A DNA stretch of 64,000 bases from Paratractidigestivibacter faecalis (GTDB lineage Bacteria > Actinomycetota > Coriobacteriia > Coriobacteriales > Atopobiaceae): contig NZ_QSNG01000001.1 of assembly GCF_003416765.1 (NCBI RefSeq), positions 1,328,742 through 1,392,741 on the forward strand. Reading direction: 5' to 3'. Both the position numbers and the translations under genes were made by a program. Numbering within the stretch: the first letter of the stretch is position 1; each line of letters starts with the position of its first letter. Under the pieces are notes generated by a model. The model worked only from the letters and a program-made list of their open reading frames with translations, was not told where the DNA came from and did no database searches. Below are positions 49,901 to 57,651 of this stretch, piece by piece.

Positions 49901-51546
49901 TGGTAGCCGGCCTTGACCTGGGTCATGAAGGCCACGGCCTCGTCGATCTCGGACTCGGGGATGGGCTTCACGCGGATGGTGATGTCACGGGTGGCCGTTA
50001 CGCCGTCCTTGGTGAGCGTGGCCGTGATGGTGGCCTCGTTGGTTCCGCCCTCGATGTCTCGAGTGATGAAAACGCGGTAGCCGTTGACCTTGGCCACGGC
50101 GTCGTTGCTGGAGCTGTAGGAGAGCTTGGCGCCGGAGGGGGCGTCGATGCCAGAGCGGCTCGTCCTCGGCAGCTGGAGGTCGGCCTCGACGGCATCGGCG
50201 TCGACGACCTCCTTGGTGACGAAGTCCTTGAGGACGATGCGCCCGAGGGCCTCGTCGAGCTCGGCCTTCTCCGCGGCGATGTCCTCGGCGGACTTTGCCG
50301 CCACGGTCACGGGGTAGCTCTTGGCAAGCGACGAGGAGGGGCCGTTGCCGTAGCCGGAGACGAAGAGCCTCACCGTGGCCTTGAGGGTGACGTTCTGGGA
50401 CGCGTTGCCGTGGGTGTAGGTCACCTTGTAGACGGTGTCGTAGTTGGCGTCGTAGCTCTCGGTGACCTTGGCGACCGAGGAGTCGGTGGACGTCCATTCG
50501 ATGGTGGCGGCCTTCTTGCCGTTCACCATGATGGTGCCGGGAAGCGTCTCCTCCTTGACGTCAGAGGCGGCGGTGCCGGACTTCACCGAGGCGGTGAGGT
50601 CGGCGGAGGCCATCTGCTCCTCGAGGTAGGACTGAACCTTGGCGTCGTCCCAGGCCAGCGTGGAGGAGAACTCCGGGGTGAACTCAATGGACTCGGAGCC
50701 CAGGGTCAGCACGTAGGTGGGCTTGAACTGGCGCAGCGAGGAGTAGTCGGAGTAGGTGGTCTTGTCGGCGTTGGAGAGGAAGAAGTACGTGACGGTGCCG
50801 TCAGCCGCAATGCCGCCCTGCTCGGCGGGGTCGGTCGCGGAGAAGCTCACGGACTTGAGGCTTGCCCTGACGTTGCCATAGCCAAGGTCGGCGAGCTTTG
50901 CCTGAAGCATGGAGACGATGTTGGTGTCAGTTCCGTACTTGGGGCTGGGCTTCCAGGTGGAGAGCTTCTGCTTGGCGGCAGCAAGGGTCTGGCCATCCTC
51001 GCTGAGCGACGGGGCCTCGTCGGACTGGACGGCAGCCTTCAGGCTCTCCGTGAACTTGTACTGCCAGGAGCTTGAGCCATAGGTGACCTTGCAGGCGACG
51101 TACTTGCCGGCGAGGTCGGAGGTCAGCGTGAGCTCGCGAGAGGTGGCGCCGGAGATGGGCTCGTAGCCGGAGGCCGTGGGCGCGCTCGACTGCTTGGTGC
51201 CCACATACCACTGATAGGAGAGCTGGGCGTACTCGGAGGAGGAGAGCTCGACGTCATCCCACTCGTCATCGTCCCAATACGTTGCGACCAGCTTGACCTT
51301 CTCGCCCACCTTGACGGTGTGGCCAGCGTGGGTCAGGTCATTGCCCTTGGAGTCCTGAAGCGTGACGTCATCGAACGTCACGCTCGATTGGACGGCAACG
51401 GCGCTCTCTGCCTGCGACTGGACGGCAAGAGCGTCTTCCGCCTCGGCGAGCGCCTGCACGGGAACGCAGGAGAACGCAGTTATCGCGGCAAGAAACGCTG
51501 CGGTGACTCTTGTTGGCAGGGGCCTAGTTTGTCTCATGTGCCACAT
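46915..51546 (-). CDS. giant modular cell-surface protein with two DUF4430 domains and a beta-propeller
   Basis: A 1543-residue exported protein. Order: signal peptide (PTRVTAAFLAAITAFSCVPVQALA), Ig-like and bacterial Ig modules (to about residue 600), two DUF4430 domains (about 670-790 and 795-915, each with SADGRKLGYDQDT and YWQLFVNG), a PQQ-type beta-propeller (about 935-1330), one Listeria-Bacteroides InlB-like repeat (FDSNGG to LYAKW, about 1338-1405), a Pro/Gly-rich stalk and a C-terminal membrane helix followed by RKRK, without LPXTG. DUF4430 relatives of transcobalamin and the co-directional ECF genes suggest it hands corrinoids to the transporter. The ATG at 51546 follows AGAAGG; 51537 is an alternative. 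The upstream 250 bp contains no cobalamin riboswitch I can recognise. Confidence 0.82.
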   Translation of the reverse strand: MWHMRQTRPLPTRVTAAFLAAITAFSCVPVQALAEAEDALAVQSQAESAVAVQSSVTFDDVTLQDSKGNDLTHAGHTVKVGEKVKLVATYWDDDEWDDVELSSSEYAQLSYQWYVGTKQSSAPTASGYEPISGATSRELTLTSDLAGKYVACKVTYGSSSWQYKFTESLKAAVQSDEAPSLSEDGQTLAAAKQKLSTWKPSPKYGTDTNIVSMLQAKLADLGYGNVRASLKSVSFSATDPAEQGGIAADGTVTYFFLSNADKTTYSDYSSLRQFKPTYVLTLGSESIEFTPEFSSTLAWDDAKVQSYLEEQMASADLTASVKSGTAASDVKEETLPGTIMVNGKKAATIEWTSTDSSVAKVTESYDANYDTVYKVTYTHGNASQNVTLKATVRLFVSGYGNGPSSSLAKSYPVTVAAKSAEDIAAEKAELDEALGRIVLKDFVTKEVVDADAVEADLQLPRTSRSGIDAPSGAKLSYSSSNDAVAKVNGYRVFITRDIEGGTNEATITATLTKDGVTATRDITIRVKPIPESEIDEAVAFMTQVKAGYQNALLGENESADAVSKDLATFAEAAPTADGGVEYRKGKDSQYAYVVADDLPGYDPMASTNWRTYRSSDTSVVADETLRVTQPAADTLVTVTSNLTYEKYRSLAEAHPENAKLQSLVDQQVTATYRVVGTTDHTDPQISVPFQLVGIDADGTDEVWSDASRQVAYGSTADELIESVLTEMGLEHTSSTTAYGYYLKDITSADGRKLGYDQDTHKYWQLFVNGVASDVTADQVALKPGDSVVLYYSAYGASIDDINNAKVKVSVSFVGPDANGNNSVWAQQTDVKLTSGSTAADLTEQALQAAGLAHTSSDTAYGYYLSDITSADGRKLGYDQDTGKYWQLFVNGKSSDLGASQVTLKPGDNVQWVYSAYGENPLDSVIINPLAPRPDWDAGWSGFGNGGSTTLVNVPTPSDAAEELWKVNLKTDGDPWVALGDPVIAGGYVFLTTNTDLIKIDSTGAVVGRVNKGGSTSYFSRPVYANGLIVCANDDGSLAAFSAETLECVWKTKALDAPAVGGRYQANSTMTLANGCVYAEFVAGVSYSGTASAGAMTCVDLSTGEVRWTKLTVKSGGSTGEGYYWAGACASGSDLVIGDEGGRVNLVDGATGEVKSSVSIGDNPIRATVVSAGTEGGKQVFLAVGRQPATLYKIVRDGDELAIESSCAFANTSTSTPAVAGGKAYIGGNDASYNGQFTVIDLASMTVEKTVDMGARANVQASPVVSVQGDDTYVYFTCNKNPGSLYRYSQSTGEVAEVYTPSGSEANYCTASVVADAAGNLYYTNDSGTLFALKAAAGYRVSFDSNGGSTVPSATPVQNKPMAPVADPVRAGYRFLGWYTADGSKWDFSTPVTGDMTLYAKWESTAPVIDPSTPTQPTNPGTQPGGNGGLGGGTDDNNGNAPNQPGAPKPSIALAPNANDGAAAAGGASDGEKADGRQAKDGVSASGDAKPADTAATTSADTGAEAAREAQSQTPVWPFVGIGLGFVAIIAALLAGRKRKGEEA

Positions 51547-51790
51547 CCCTACCCTTCTGGGGTCTCGGGAGGGCAGGGCAGGATTGGCGGCTTGCGCGGC
51601 CACCATCGATGCGTCAGGGCGCGCGCTCACACGAACCCGACGGCAATCCTTTGAACACAGTCTTTCAACTGATCCGGAGTCGAACCGGAATCCTTTTTTC
51701 TCTACTAGGCGTAGCAGCTGTTCGAACCGTGCCCTCATGCTATTAAGTTACGGTTCAGTCTACCAGCTTGGCCCCCGCGCGCCTCCGCCA

Positions 51791-51839
51791 AACCCGTCCC
51801 CAGTTTGCGCAAAAACGAACACGTCCCCAATTTGAGGGG
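51791..51839. repeat. GGGGACG-family element, single arm (copy 2)
   Basis: Closely matches the right arm of the element at 3521-3666: GTCCCcAGTTTGCGCAAA, then GAACACGTCCCCAATTTGAGGGG. The opposite arm is absent, so this is a solo end. It lies in the 405 bp gap between the giant surface-protein gene and the tetR gene; the rest of that gap holds the two genes' promoters and an isolated T-arm-like sequence. Confidence 0.75.
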
Positions 51840-51876
51840 TCGCTCGCGGGGCGGGGGGCACCGCCTGTTCCGACGT

Positions 51877-51931
51877 TTGGCAACTCGTATCGCGATTTTG
51901 TACCATACGGGCTAGCTGGCATAACGTTGTT
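51877..51931 (+). promoter_or_regulatory. tetR promoter and possible operator
   Basis: TTGGCA (51877-51882) and TACCAT (51901-51906) are spaced by 18 bp. Just downstream, TAACGTTGTTA (51921-51931) is a near-palindrome suited to TetR autorepression. GGGGGAGG precedes the start codon. Confidence 0.55.
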
Positions 51932-51951
51932 ACGTCTTCGGGGGAGGACGA

Positions 51952-52500
51952 ATGGATCGCACCACCATCGAGAACGCGGCCCTGGAGCTGTTCCACAAGA
52001 GGGGCTTTGACGCGGTAAAGGTTCAGGACATCTGCGCCGCCTGCGGCATCACCAAGCCCACCTTCTACCACTACGTTCCCTCCAAGGACGACATCCTCCT
52101 GCGCTGCTACGACGACATCGTGGAGATCGTGGAGGCCCACGTGGCCGGCACCGACCCCGAGGGTCCCGTGGTCCAGCTCCTGGGCGCCTACCTGGCGCTC
52201 ATTGACGAGTGCGAGCGCATCGGCGCCGACCTTTTGAGCCGCATCGCCTGCTCCAACCTGCAGGAGAACCGCGGCAGCTACGACACGCGCCCTGCCATCA
52301 CCGAGCGCATGGAGGCCATCATCGCCACCGGCCAGTGCACGGGTGTCATCCGCAACGAGGCCGATCCGCATCAGATCTACCTCTCGACCGCCTACCTCTA
52401 CGAGGGCCTGCAGTTCATGTGGTGCCTCAGGCGCGGCGACTTTGACTGGCGCACCCAGATGTGCGAGGGCCTGCAGGCCATCCTCCAGGTAAAGGCCTAG
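51952..52500 (+). CDS. TetR-family transcriptional regulator
   Basis: A 182-residue repressor with the N-terminal TetR helix-turn-helix (AALELFHKRGFDAVKVQDIC, GITKPTFYHYVPSKDDIL). The C-terminal ligand domain is unassigned. It is convergent with the ABC pair and ends at its own terminator, so control of that pair is possible but not shown. Confidence 0.9.
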   Translation: MDRTTIENAALELFHKRGFDAVKVQDICAACGITKPTFYHYVPSKDDILLRCYDDIVEIVEAHVAGTDPEGPVVQLLGAYLALIDECERIGADLLSRIACSNLQENRGSYDTRPAITERMEAIIATGQCTGVIRNEADPHQIYLSTAYLYEGLQFMWCLRRGDFDWRTQMCEGLQAILQVKA

Positions 52501-52506
52501 CAAAGA

Positions 52507-52543
52507 GGCGCCCGGCGAGAAGCTCTTCTCGCCGGGCGCCTTT
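52507..52543 (+). terminator. terminator after tetR built on the GGCGAGAAG palindrome
   Basis: A perfect 16 bp stem GGCGCCCGGCGAGAAG/CTTCTCGCCGGGCGCC with a two-base centre, then TTTGCC. The core is the GGCGAGAAG motif found elsewhere. Confidence 0.8.
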
Positions 52544-52582
52544 GCCTGCACGCCTCTGCCGAGCGCCGGGCCGCTGGCGTCC

Positions 52583-54340
52583 CTACAGCCGCCAGCCAGC
52601 GGACTCGCGCTGGAGGCCCACCATGCGGGCGAACTCGCCGCCGGCGGCAAGCAGCTCTTCGGGCGAGCCCTGCTCGGCCACGCGGCCGTCGCGCAGTACC
52701 ACGATCTTGTCGGCGGAGAGGACCGTGCGCATGCGGTGCGCTATGACGATGACGGTCTTCCCGGCCAGTAGCCTGGAGAGCGCCTCCTGGACCTGGGTCT
52801 CGCTTTCCACGTCCAGGCTCGCCGTGGCCTCGTCCAAAAGGACGATGGGCGCGTCCTTGAGGAGCGCGCGGGCGATGGAGATGCGCTGGCGCTCGCCGCC
52901 AGAGAGCCTGGAGCCGTTCTCGCCGATCATGGTCTGGTAGCCGTCCGCCATCCGACCCACGAACTCGTCGCAGTTGGCGGCACGCGCGGCAGCCAGGACC
53001 TCCTCGTCGGTGGCGTCTCGGCGGCCCAGGCGGATGTTGCCCATCACCGTGTCGTCAAACAGCAGCACGTCCTGGAAGACCACGGCGTAGTCGGCGAGAA
53101 GCGCCTCGGGGTCCACGCCGGCAACGTCGACGCCGCCCACGCGCACCGTGCCCGAGGTGGCGTCCCAGAAGCGCGCGGCCAGGCGGGCGCAGGTGGACTT
53201 GCCGGAGCCCGAGGGACCCACCAGGGCCGTGACCTCGCCCTCGCGGGCCACAAAGCTCACGTCCTCCAGGACCTTCTCGCCAGCGCGGCCGTCCGGGCCG
53301 GCGCCGTAGCCAAAGGCCACATGGTCAAACTCCACGTCATGGCCGTCCGGGCGGAAGTCCGCGGAGCCCGTGGCCAGTGGCTCATCCATGATGGAACGCA
53401 TGCGAGAGGCGCTCGTCTGCGCCGCAAAGAGCTCGGAGAGAAGGGCCAGGGCCTGGTCGAAGGGCGCGTAGATGCGCGTGACCATGAGCAGGAAGGCGAA
53501 GAGCGTCATGAAGCCGACCTGCCCCGCAGCGACGAGGGAGGCACCCGTGGCGACCGTGGTGGCGATGCCAAGCCGCAGCACCGCATAGGCGCCGTTCACC
53601 ACCAGGCCGTTGGTGAGCTCGCCCTTGGCGCAAACCCTCTCGCAGCGGTCGACCTGCCCGAAGAGGCCCTCGAGGTAGCGCCCCTCCTGGTTGGTGGCGC
53701 GAATCTCGCGCACGCAGTCGAGCGTCTCCTGGATGGCCTCGGTGACCCTGACCTTCTGGGCGCGGTTGGCCTCAAAGAGGGGCTTGAGCGGGCCTCGGCT
53801 CGCGAAGAGCATGGCAAAGGCCACCGGGATGCTCCAGAACGCGGCCAGGCTCAGCTGCCAGCAGAAGAGGAGCGATCCCGCAAAGACGATGGAGGTGGAG
53901 ATGACGGCGCCCCAGAGCTCGCCCAGCACGTGGCTGTAGGCGTGCTCCATGGTCTGGACGTCCCCCATGATGGTCTCGGTGAGGTCGGCCAGGTCGCGGC
54001 GGCCAAAGAACGAGAGGGGGAGCTTCCGCAGGCGCTCGGCGATGCCGATGCGCTGCTGGCCGCTCTCCCGGTAGAAGACGCAGTACGTGTTGTTGTACTG
54101 CTGCCAGTTGCAGAGGAAGAGAGCCACGGCAAAGGCGGCGAGGCCAAGCGCCAGGACGGGCAGGCCAGGCAGCGGCGCGCCCTCGGTCAGGTGCGCCACG
54201 AAGCCATCCATAGCGTAGAAGAGAAAGCCGATGCCGCCCATGGTCACGAGGTTGGTCGCGGTCGTCCAGAAGATGCCGCGCCTCATGCCGGCATAGGCGT
54301 TGTCGGAGAGCAGGTACTTCTCCCTAAAGCCGGAAAGCAT
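52583..54340 (-). CDS. ABC transporter half 2 (YbtQ-like pair member)
   Basis: A 585-residue exporter-fold transporter with six membrane helices and an ATPase with complete motifs: GPSGSGKST, RLSGGERQR, LLDEATASLD, AHRMRT. It is translationally coupled to the preceding half (TGATG) and both ATP sites of the pair look active. Gene pairs of this type, next to an AraC regulator, include the siderophore importers YbtP/YbtQ; export of a peptide or drug is the alternative. Confidence 0.82.
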   Translation of the reverse strand: MLSGFREKYLLSDNAYAGMRRGIFWTTATNLVTMGGIGFLFYAMDGFVAHLTEGAPLPGLPVLALGLAAFAVALFLCNWQQYNNTYCVFYRESGQQRIGIAERLRKLPLSFFGRRDLADLTETIMGDVQTMEHAYSHVLGELWGAVISTSIVFAGSLLFCWQLSLAAFWSIPVAFAMLFASRGPLKPLFEANRAQKVRVTEAIQETLDCVREIRATNQEGRYLEGLFGQVDRCERVCAKGELTNGLVVNGAYAVLRLGIATTVATGASLVAAGQVGFMTLFAFLLMVTRIYAPFDQALALLSELFAAQTSASRMRSIMDEPLATGSADFRPDGHDVEFDHVAFGYGAGPDGRAGEKVLEDVSFVAREGEVTALVGPSGSGKSTCARLAARFWDATSGTVRVGGVDVAGVDPEALLADYAVVFQDVLLFDDTVMGNIRLGRRDATDEEVLAAARAANCDEFVGRMADGYQTMIGENGSRLSGGERQRISIARALLKDAPIVLLDEATASLDVESETQVQEALSRLLAGKTVIVIAHRMRTVLSADKIVVLRDGRVAEQGSPEELLAAGGEFARMVGLQRESAGWRL

Positions 54341-56190
54341 CAGGCCTCGCCTCCTTCCCGGGCCGCGGCGCCTGCGTCAGCGGCGGCCTCGCTCGAGATC
54401 TTCCAGCTTGCGGCGCGCTCGTAGTCGGCCCACATGCGCGCGTAGAGTCCGCCGGCAGAAAGCAGCTCCTGGTGGGAGCCGCTCTCCGCCACGCGCCCGC
54501 GGTCAAGGACCACGATCTTGTCCGCGCCCACCACGGTGGAGAGGCGGTGGGCGATCATGATGACCGTTCGACCGGCAGCCAGGCGGGTGAGGGCGCGCTG
54601 GATGAGGGTCTCGTTCTCGGGGTCGGCAAAGGCCGTGGCCTCGTCGAGCACCACGATGGGGGCGTCCTTCAGAATGGCGCGGGCAAGCGCCACGCGCTGG
54701 ACCTCGCCGCCGGAGAGGTATGCCCCGCCGGCACCAAGCATGGTACGGATGCCCTGGGGGAGCTTGGCCACGATGTCGTCGCACTGGGCGGCGGAGAGGG
54801 CGGCGAGCACCTCGTCGTCGGTGGCGTCGGGGCGGGCGGCACGGACGTTGTCGGCCAGTGTCTGGCGGAACAGCCGGTTGGACTGGAACACGAAGGCCAC
54901 CTGGTCCATGAGCTCGTGCGGATCCATCTGGCGCACGTCGACGCCACCCACGGTGACGCTTCCCCCGTCAACGTCCCAGAAGCGCGGCACGAGGCTGGCC
55001 GCCGTCGACTTTCCGCCGCCCGAGGGACCGACCAGAGCAAGCGTGCTCCCGGCGGGAACGTCAAAGCTCACGTGGTCGAGCGCGGGCCTCTCGGCGCCCT
55101 CGTAGGCAAAGCTCACGTCGCGGAAGGCCACGGCGTTGCCGCTGGGGTGCCGCGGCTCTGCGGCCACGGGCAGCGAGGGCGCCTCGAGCAGCCCCTTCAC
55201 GCGGGCGAGCGAGTCCGCGCTCATCTGGGAGGCCTCGCCCGCAAACTGCAGCTTTGCCATGGCCGTAGGCACGATGGCCGAGAAGATCGCGTAGAAGGCA
55301 AAGTTGGCGAGAAACGCCGCGAAGTCGCCCTCCCCCGGCGCCAGCAGGATGGCGACGGGAAGCAGGAAGACGACGAGGCCGTTCAGGGCCGTGAGCTGGG
55401 CCACCTGCGGGGCGCGACAGAACGTGCCCGCATAGTCCATGGCCATCTGCGAGTACTCGACGATGGCGTCGTGGAATGCCCTGAACGAGAAGACCGTCTG
55501 CTGGAAGACCTTGACCACGGGGATGCCGCGCACGTACTCGGTGCCCGTGGCGTTCATCCTCGCGAGGGCGCCCATGTACCGCCTCATGAACTTCATGCCG
55601 TCGCCGCTCATCATGCGCATGAGGCAGGCGATGGAGACCACCACGGCAAGCAGGCAGGCCGCGCCCAGGCGCCAGTCGAAGACGAAGAACATCACGAGCA
55701 TGCCCACGACCATTGCCACGGCGCCCGAGACGTCAGGGAGCATGTGGGCGAGCAGGGTCTCGGTCGAGGAGGCGCAGCCGTCGATGACGCGGCGCAGCTC
55801 GCCGGAGGGATGCACCGAGAAGTACCCCAGCGGAAGGCGCATGAGGTGCTCGGTCGTCGCCTTGCGCATGTTGGACGCGCACCGGAAGGCCGCCAGGTGC
55901 GTGCACATGAGGGCGAGGAAGTACGTGGCGATGCTGGCCAGCGCGAAGCCGACGGCCCACCACCCGTATGCCATGATGCCCGTGGCCGCCTGCCAGTCGG
56001 GCGCCACTGCGATGAGGTCGCGGACGACGAGCCAGATGCACACGTAGGGGCCAAAGCCCAGCAGCTGAGAGACGGCGGAGAGCGCGCAGCCCAGGTACGT
56101 GAGGCCTCGCCGGCTTCCGGCAAAGTCCAGGAGTTGGGCGATGTCGGAGCGCGGGCGCTTCTCGCCCGATGAGGCGTCTTGCGATGCCAT
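54340..56190 (-). CDS. ABC transporter half 1 (YbtP-like pair member)
   Basis: A 616-residue exporter-fold transporter: six helices, then GPSGGGKST, YLSGGEVQR, VVLDEATAFADPENE, AHRLST. The DEATAFADPENE form is typical of the YbtP/Q/Irt-like siderophore group. The ATG at 56190 has GGGAGG 6 bp upstream; longer readings start inside the regulator's promoter. It diverges from an araC-type gene across a symmetric operator, consistent with co-regulation by iron or a related signal. Confidence 0.82.
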   Translation of the reverse strand: MASQDASSGEKRPRSDIAQLLDFAGSRRGLTYLGCALSAVSQLLGFGPYVCIWLVVRDLIAVAPDWQAATGIMAYGWWAVGFALASIATYFLALMCTHLAAFRCASNMRKATTEHLMRLPLGYFSVHPSGELRRVIDGCASSTETLLAHMLPDVSGAVAMVVGMLVMFFVFDWRLGAACLLAVVVSIACLMRMMSGDGMKFMRRYMGALARMNATGTEYVRGIPVVKVFQQTVFSFRAFHDAIVEYSQMAMDYAGTFCRAPQVAQLTALNGLVVFLLPVAILLAPGEGDFAAFLANFAFYAIFSAIVPTAMAKLQFAGEASQMSADSLARVKGLLEAPSLPVAAEPRHPSGNAVAFRDVSFAYEGAERPALDHVSFDVPAGSTLALVGPSGGGKSTAASLVPRFWDVDGGSVTVGGVDVRQMDPHELMDQVAFVFQSNRLFRQTLADNVRAARPDATDDEVLAALSAAQCDDIVAKLPQGIRTMLGAGGAYLSGGEVQRVALARAILKDAPIVVLDEATAFADPENETLIQRALTRLAAGRTVIMIAHRLSTVVGADKIVVLDRGRVAESGSHQELLSAGGLYARMWADYERAASWKISSEAAADAGAAAREGGEA

Positions 56191-56211
56191 TGGTCCTCCC
56201 TTTGGTCGAGG

Positions 56212-56241
56212 TTGATAAGTTAGCCAGCGTGAACTTATCAT
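56212..56241. promoter_or_regulatory. symmetric operator/promoter between the ABC pair and the AraC regulator
   Basis: TGATAAGTT (56213-56221) and AACTTATCA (56232-56240) are perfect 9 bp inverted arms 10 bp apart. On the plus strand, TTGATA and TATCAT (18 bp spacing) form a promoter; the near-symmetry offers a matching promoter on the other strand. A bound dimer would control both directions. Confidence 0.65.
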
Positions 56242-56314
56242 GAGTACAGGTTGGGACCGCCGCCGACGGGCGGCTTGCGAACGAAGGCTCAAGCACCGTG
56301 GACGAAAGCTCAAG

Positions 56315-57319
56315 ATGACAGGCGCGCACAGGACGCCGCCGGCCGTGACCGGCCTCTACGCCCCGCAGTTCGAGCAGTTTGGCATCGAGCTCGTTGGCGA
56401 GGGAGCCGTCTTCACCGGCAAGGTGGCCACCAAGGACGCCGAGGGCAGCGCCTGGGTCATGCCGCTGGGCGCCAATTGCCTGGTCATGGAGCACAGCGTG
56501 GTGCCCCGGCACGACATGTCCCTCATGGAGCGTGCGCCCGAGCCGTACGCGTGCGTGACCCAGGTGAGCTCGGCCGCCGTGGACTGCATGCCGGAGGCGG
56601 GCATCTCCCCCGCAAACGTCCGGCCGCTGCGCGGACCATGGCCGGCGAGCACCGTGTGCACCTTCGTCCAGAGCAGCTGCGAGGAGCAGTTCTCGCCGCT
56701 CAAGGCGGGGCAGCTGTACCACTCGCGCTGCATCGCGTTTCTGCCAGAGTACTTCGAGGAGCTCGACGGCCGCTGGCCCGGGGGCTTTGGGGGACTGTTC
56801 GGGGCGTTTGCCAGGCCCTGGGCCGAGGACGCGCAGACGGCCATCGGCGGGGCGCTGCGGCGCCTGACCGCGGCGCGGGTCCGCGGGCACGCCGGCGAGC
56901 TCTATGCCACGGGCGTGGTGGAGGCCCTGGTGGCAGACCTCGCGGCATCGTGGGCAGAGGGGCAGCTGGCGGCCGAGCGGGCGGGCAGCGGGACGGCGCG
57001 GCTCCTGGCCGAGGAGGCCGCGGCCGAGGTGGAGCGCGCCCTCGACGAGGGCCGGCGGCCCGGCGTGGACGAGCTGGCGGCCCGGCTCTACGTGAGTCGC
57101 TCCAAGCTCTGCGCCACCTTCCGGCAGGAGACCGGCGAGGCCGTGGGCGCCTACGTGCGCAGGCGGCGCGGCGAGCGGGCCGAGGAGCTTCTGGGGGACG
57201 CCGGCCTCGAGGTCGGTGAGGTGGCCCGCCGACTTGGTTACCCCAGCGCCGGCGCCTTCTGCCAGGCGTTCCGCACTTCTCACGGCGTGAGCCCCAGCGA
57301 CTGGCGGGCGGCGCAGTAG
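56315..57319 (+). CDS. AraC-family transcriptional regulator
   Basis: A 334-residue regulator whose C-terminal 90 residues carry two helix-turn-helix units (DELAARLYVSRSKLCATFRQETGEAVGAYV; VARRLGYPSAGAFCQAFRTSHGVSP). The N-terminal 230 residues are an effector domain with several cysteines. An ATG at 56240 is in frame but overlaps the -10 box, so I prefer the ATG at 56315, although its ribosome site is weak. It diverges from the YbtPQ-like transporter pair, and is probably its activator. Confidence 0.85.
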   Translation: MTGAHRTPPAVTGLYAPQFEQFGIELVGEGAVFTGKVATKDAEGSAWVMPLGANCLVMEHSVVPRHDMSLMERAPEPYACVTQVSSAAVDCMPEAGISPANVRPLRGPWPASTVCTFVQSSCEEQFSPLKAGQLYHSRCIAFLPEYFEELDGRWPGGFGGLFGAFARPWAEDAQTAIGGALRRLTAARVRGHAGELYATGVVEALVADLAASWAEGQLAAERAGSGTARLLAEEAAAEVERALDEGRRPGVDELAARLYVSRSKLCATFRQETGEAVGAYVRRRRGERAEELLGDAGLEVGEVARRLGYPSAGAFCQAFRTSHGVSPSDWRAAQ

Positions 57320-57325
57320 GCAGGG

Positions 57326-57464
57326 TTTACTCTGGTATGTACGCTATTGCGGTTTTGATGTTCTGTGGCGAGCAGCGCAGCAAGGCTCTGGCCTGCTGTT
57401 CTCTTGGCGAGAAGTGCTTCTCGCCTTTGCATCAATCCCGCAAGTACGTACATACCAGGGTTAA
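57326..57464. mobile_element. 139 bp MITE-like element, copy A
   Basis: Ends are inverted repeats TTTACTCTGGTATGTACG and CGTACATACCAGGGTTAA. The interior carries a GGCGAGAAG/CTTCTCGCC hairpin. The reverse complement aligns along its length with copy B at 58645-58782. Copy A begins 7 bp after the araC stop. From here to the nuclease-like gene (57465-57651) I see no further feature. Confidence 0.75.
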
Positions 57465-57651
57465 GGCACCGCAGGGGGCTGCCCACAGCCCCATCACGCC
57501 TGTGGAGACCTTGCGTTGATTGAAGATGGTTGAGCTATATATGCAACCAAGCCCTCCCGCGGCAACCACCGCCTGAGCTGCGACTTCGCGGTTCTGCCGC
57601 AAGCGTGCCGCACGCCAGCTGTCCGCGGAGGGAAAGCCAGCGGCAAGTATC

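Noticed and set aside
46447-51075. Very long open frames antisense to the surface-protein gene, and similar ones antisense to metG/ksgA (10822-13614)
   Set aside because: They are by-products of high-GC codon bias; the proteins have skewed composition and no domains, while the minus-strand genes have clear motifs and ribosome sites.
51671-51693. A tRNA gene, from a perfect T-arm-like GATTCCGGTTCGACTCCGGATC on the minus strand
   Set aside because: No matching acceptor strand, D-arm or anticodon arm is found at tRNA spacing; it may be chance or an old attachment-site remnant.
51547-51760. A cobalamin riboswitch before the DUF4430/ECF operon
   Set aside because: No B12-box-like sequence (GCCACTG context) is visible on the minus strand.
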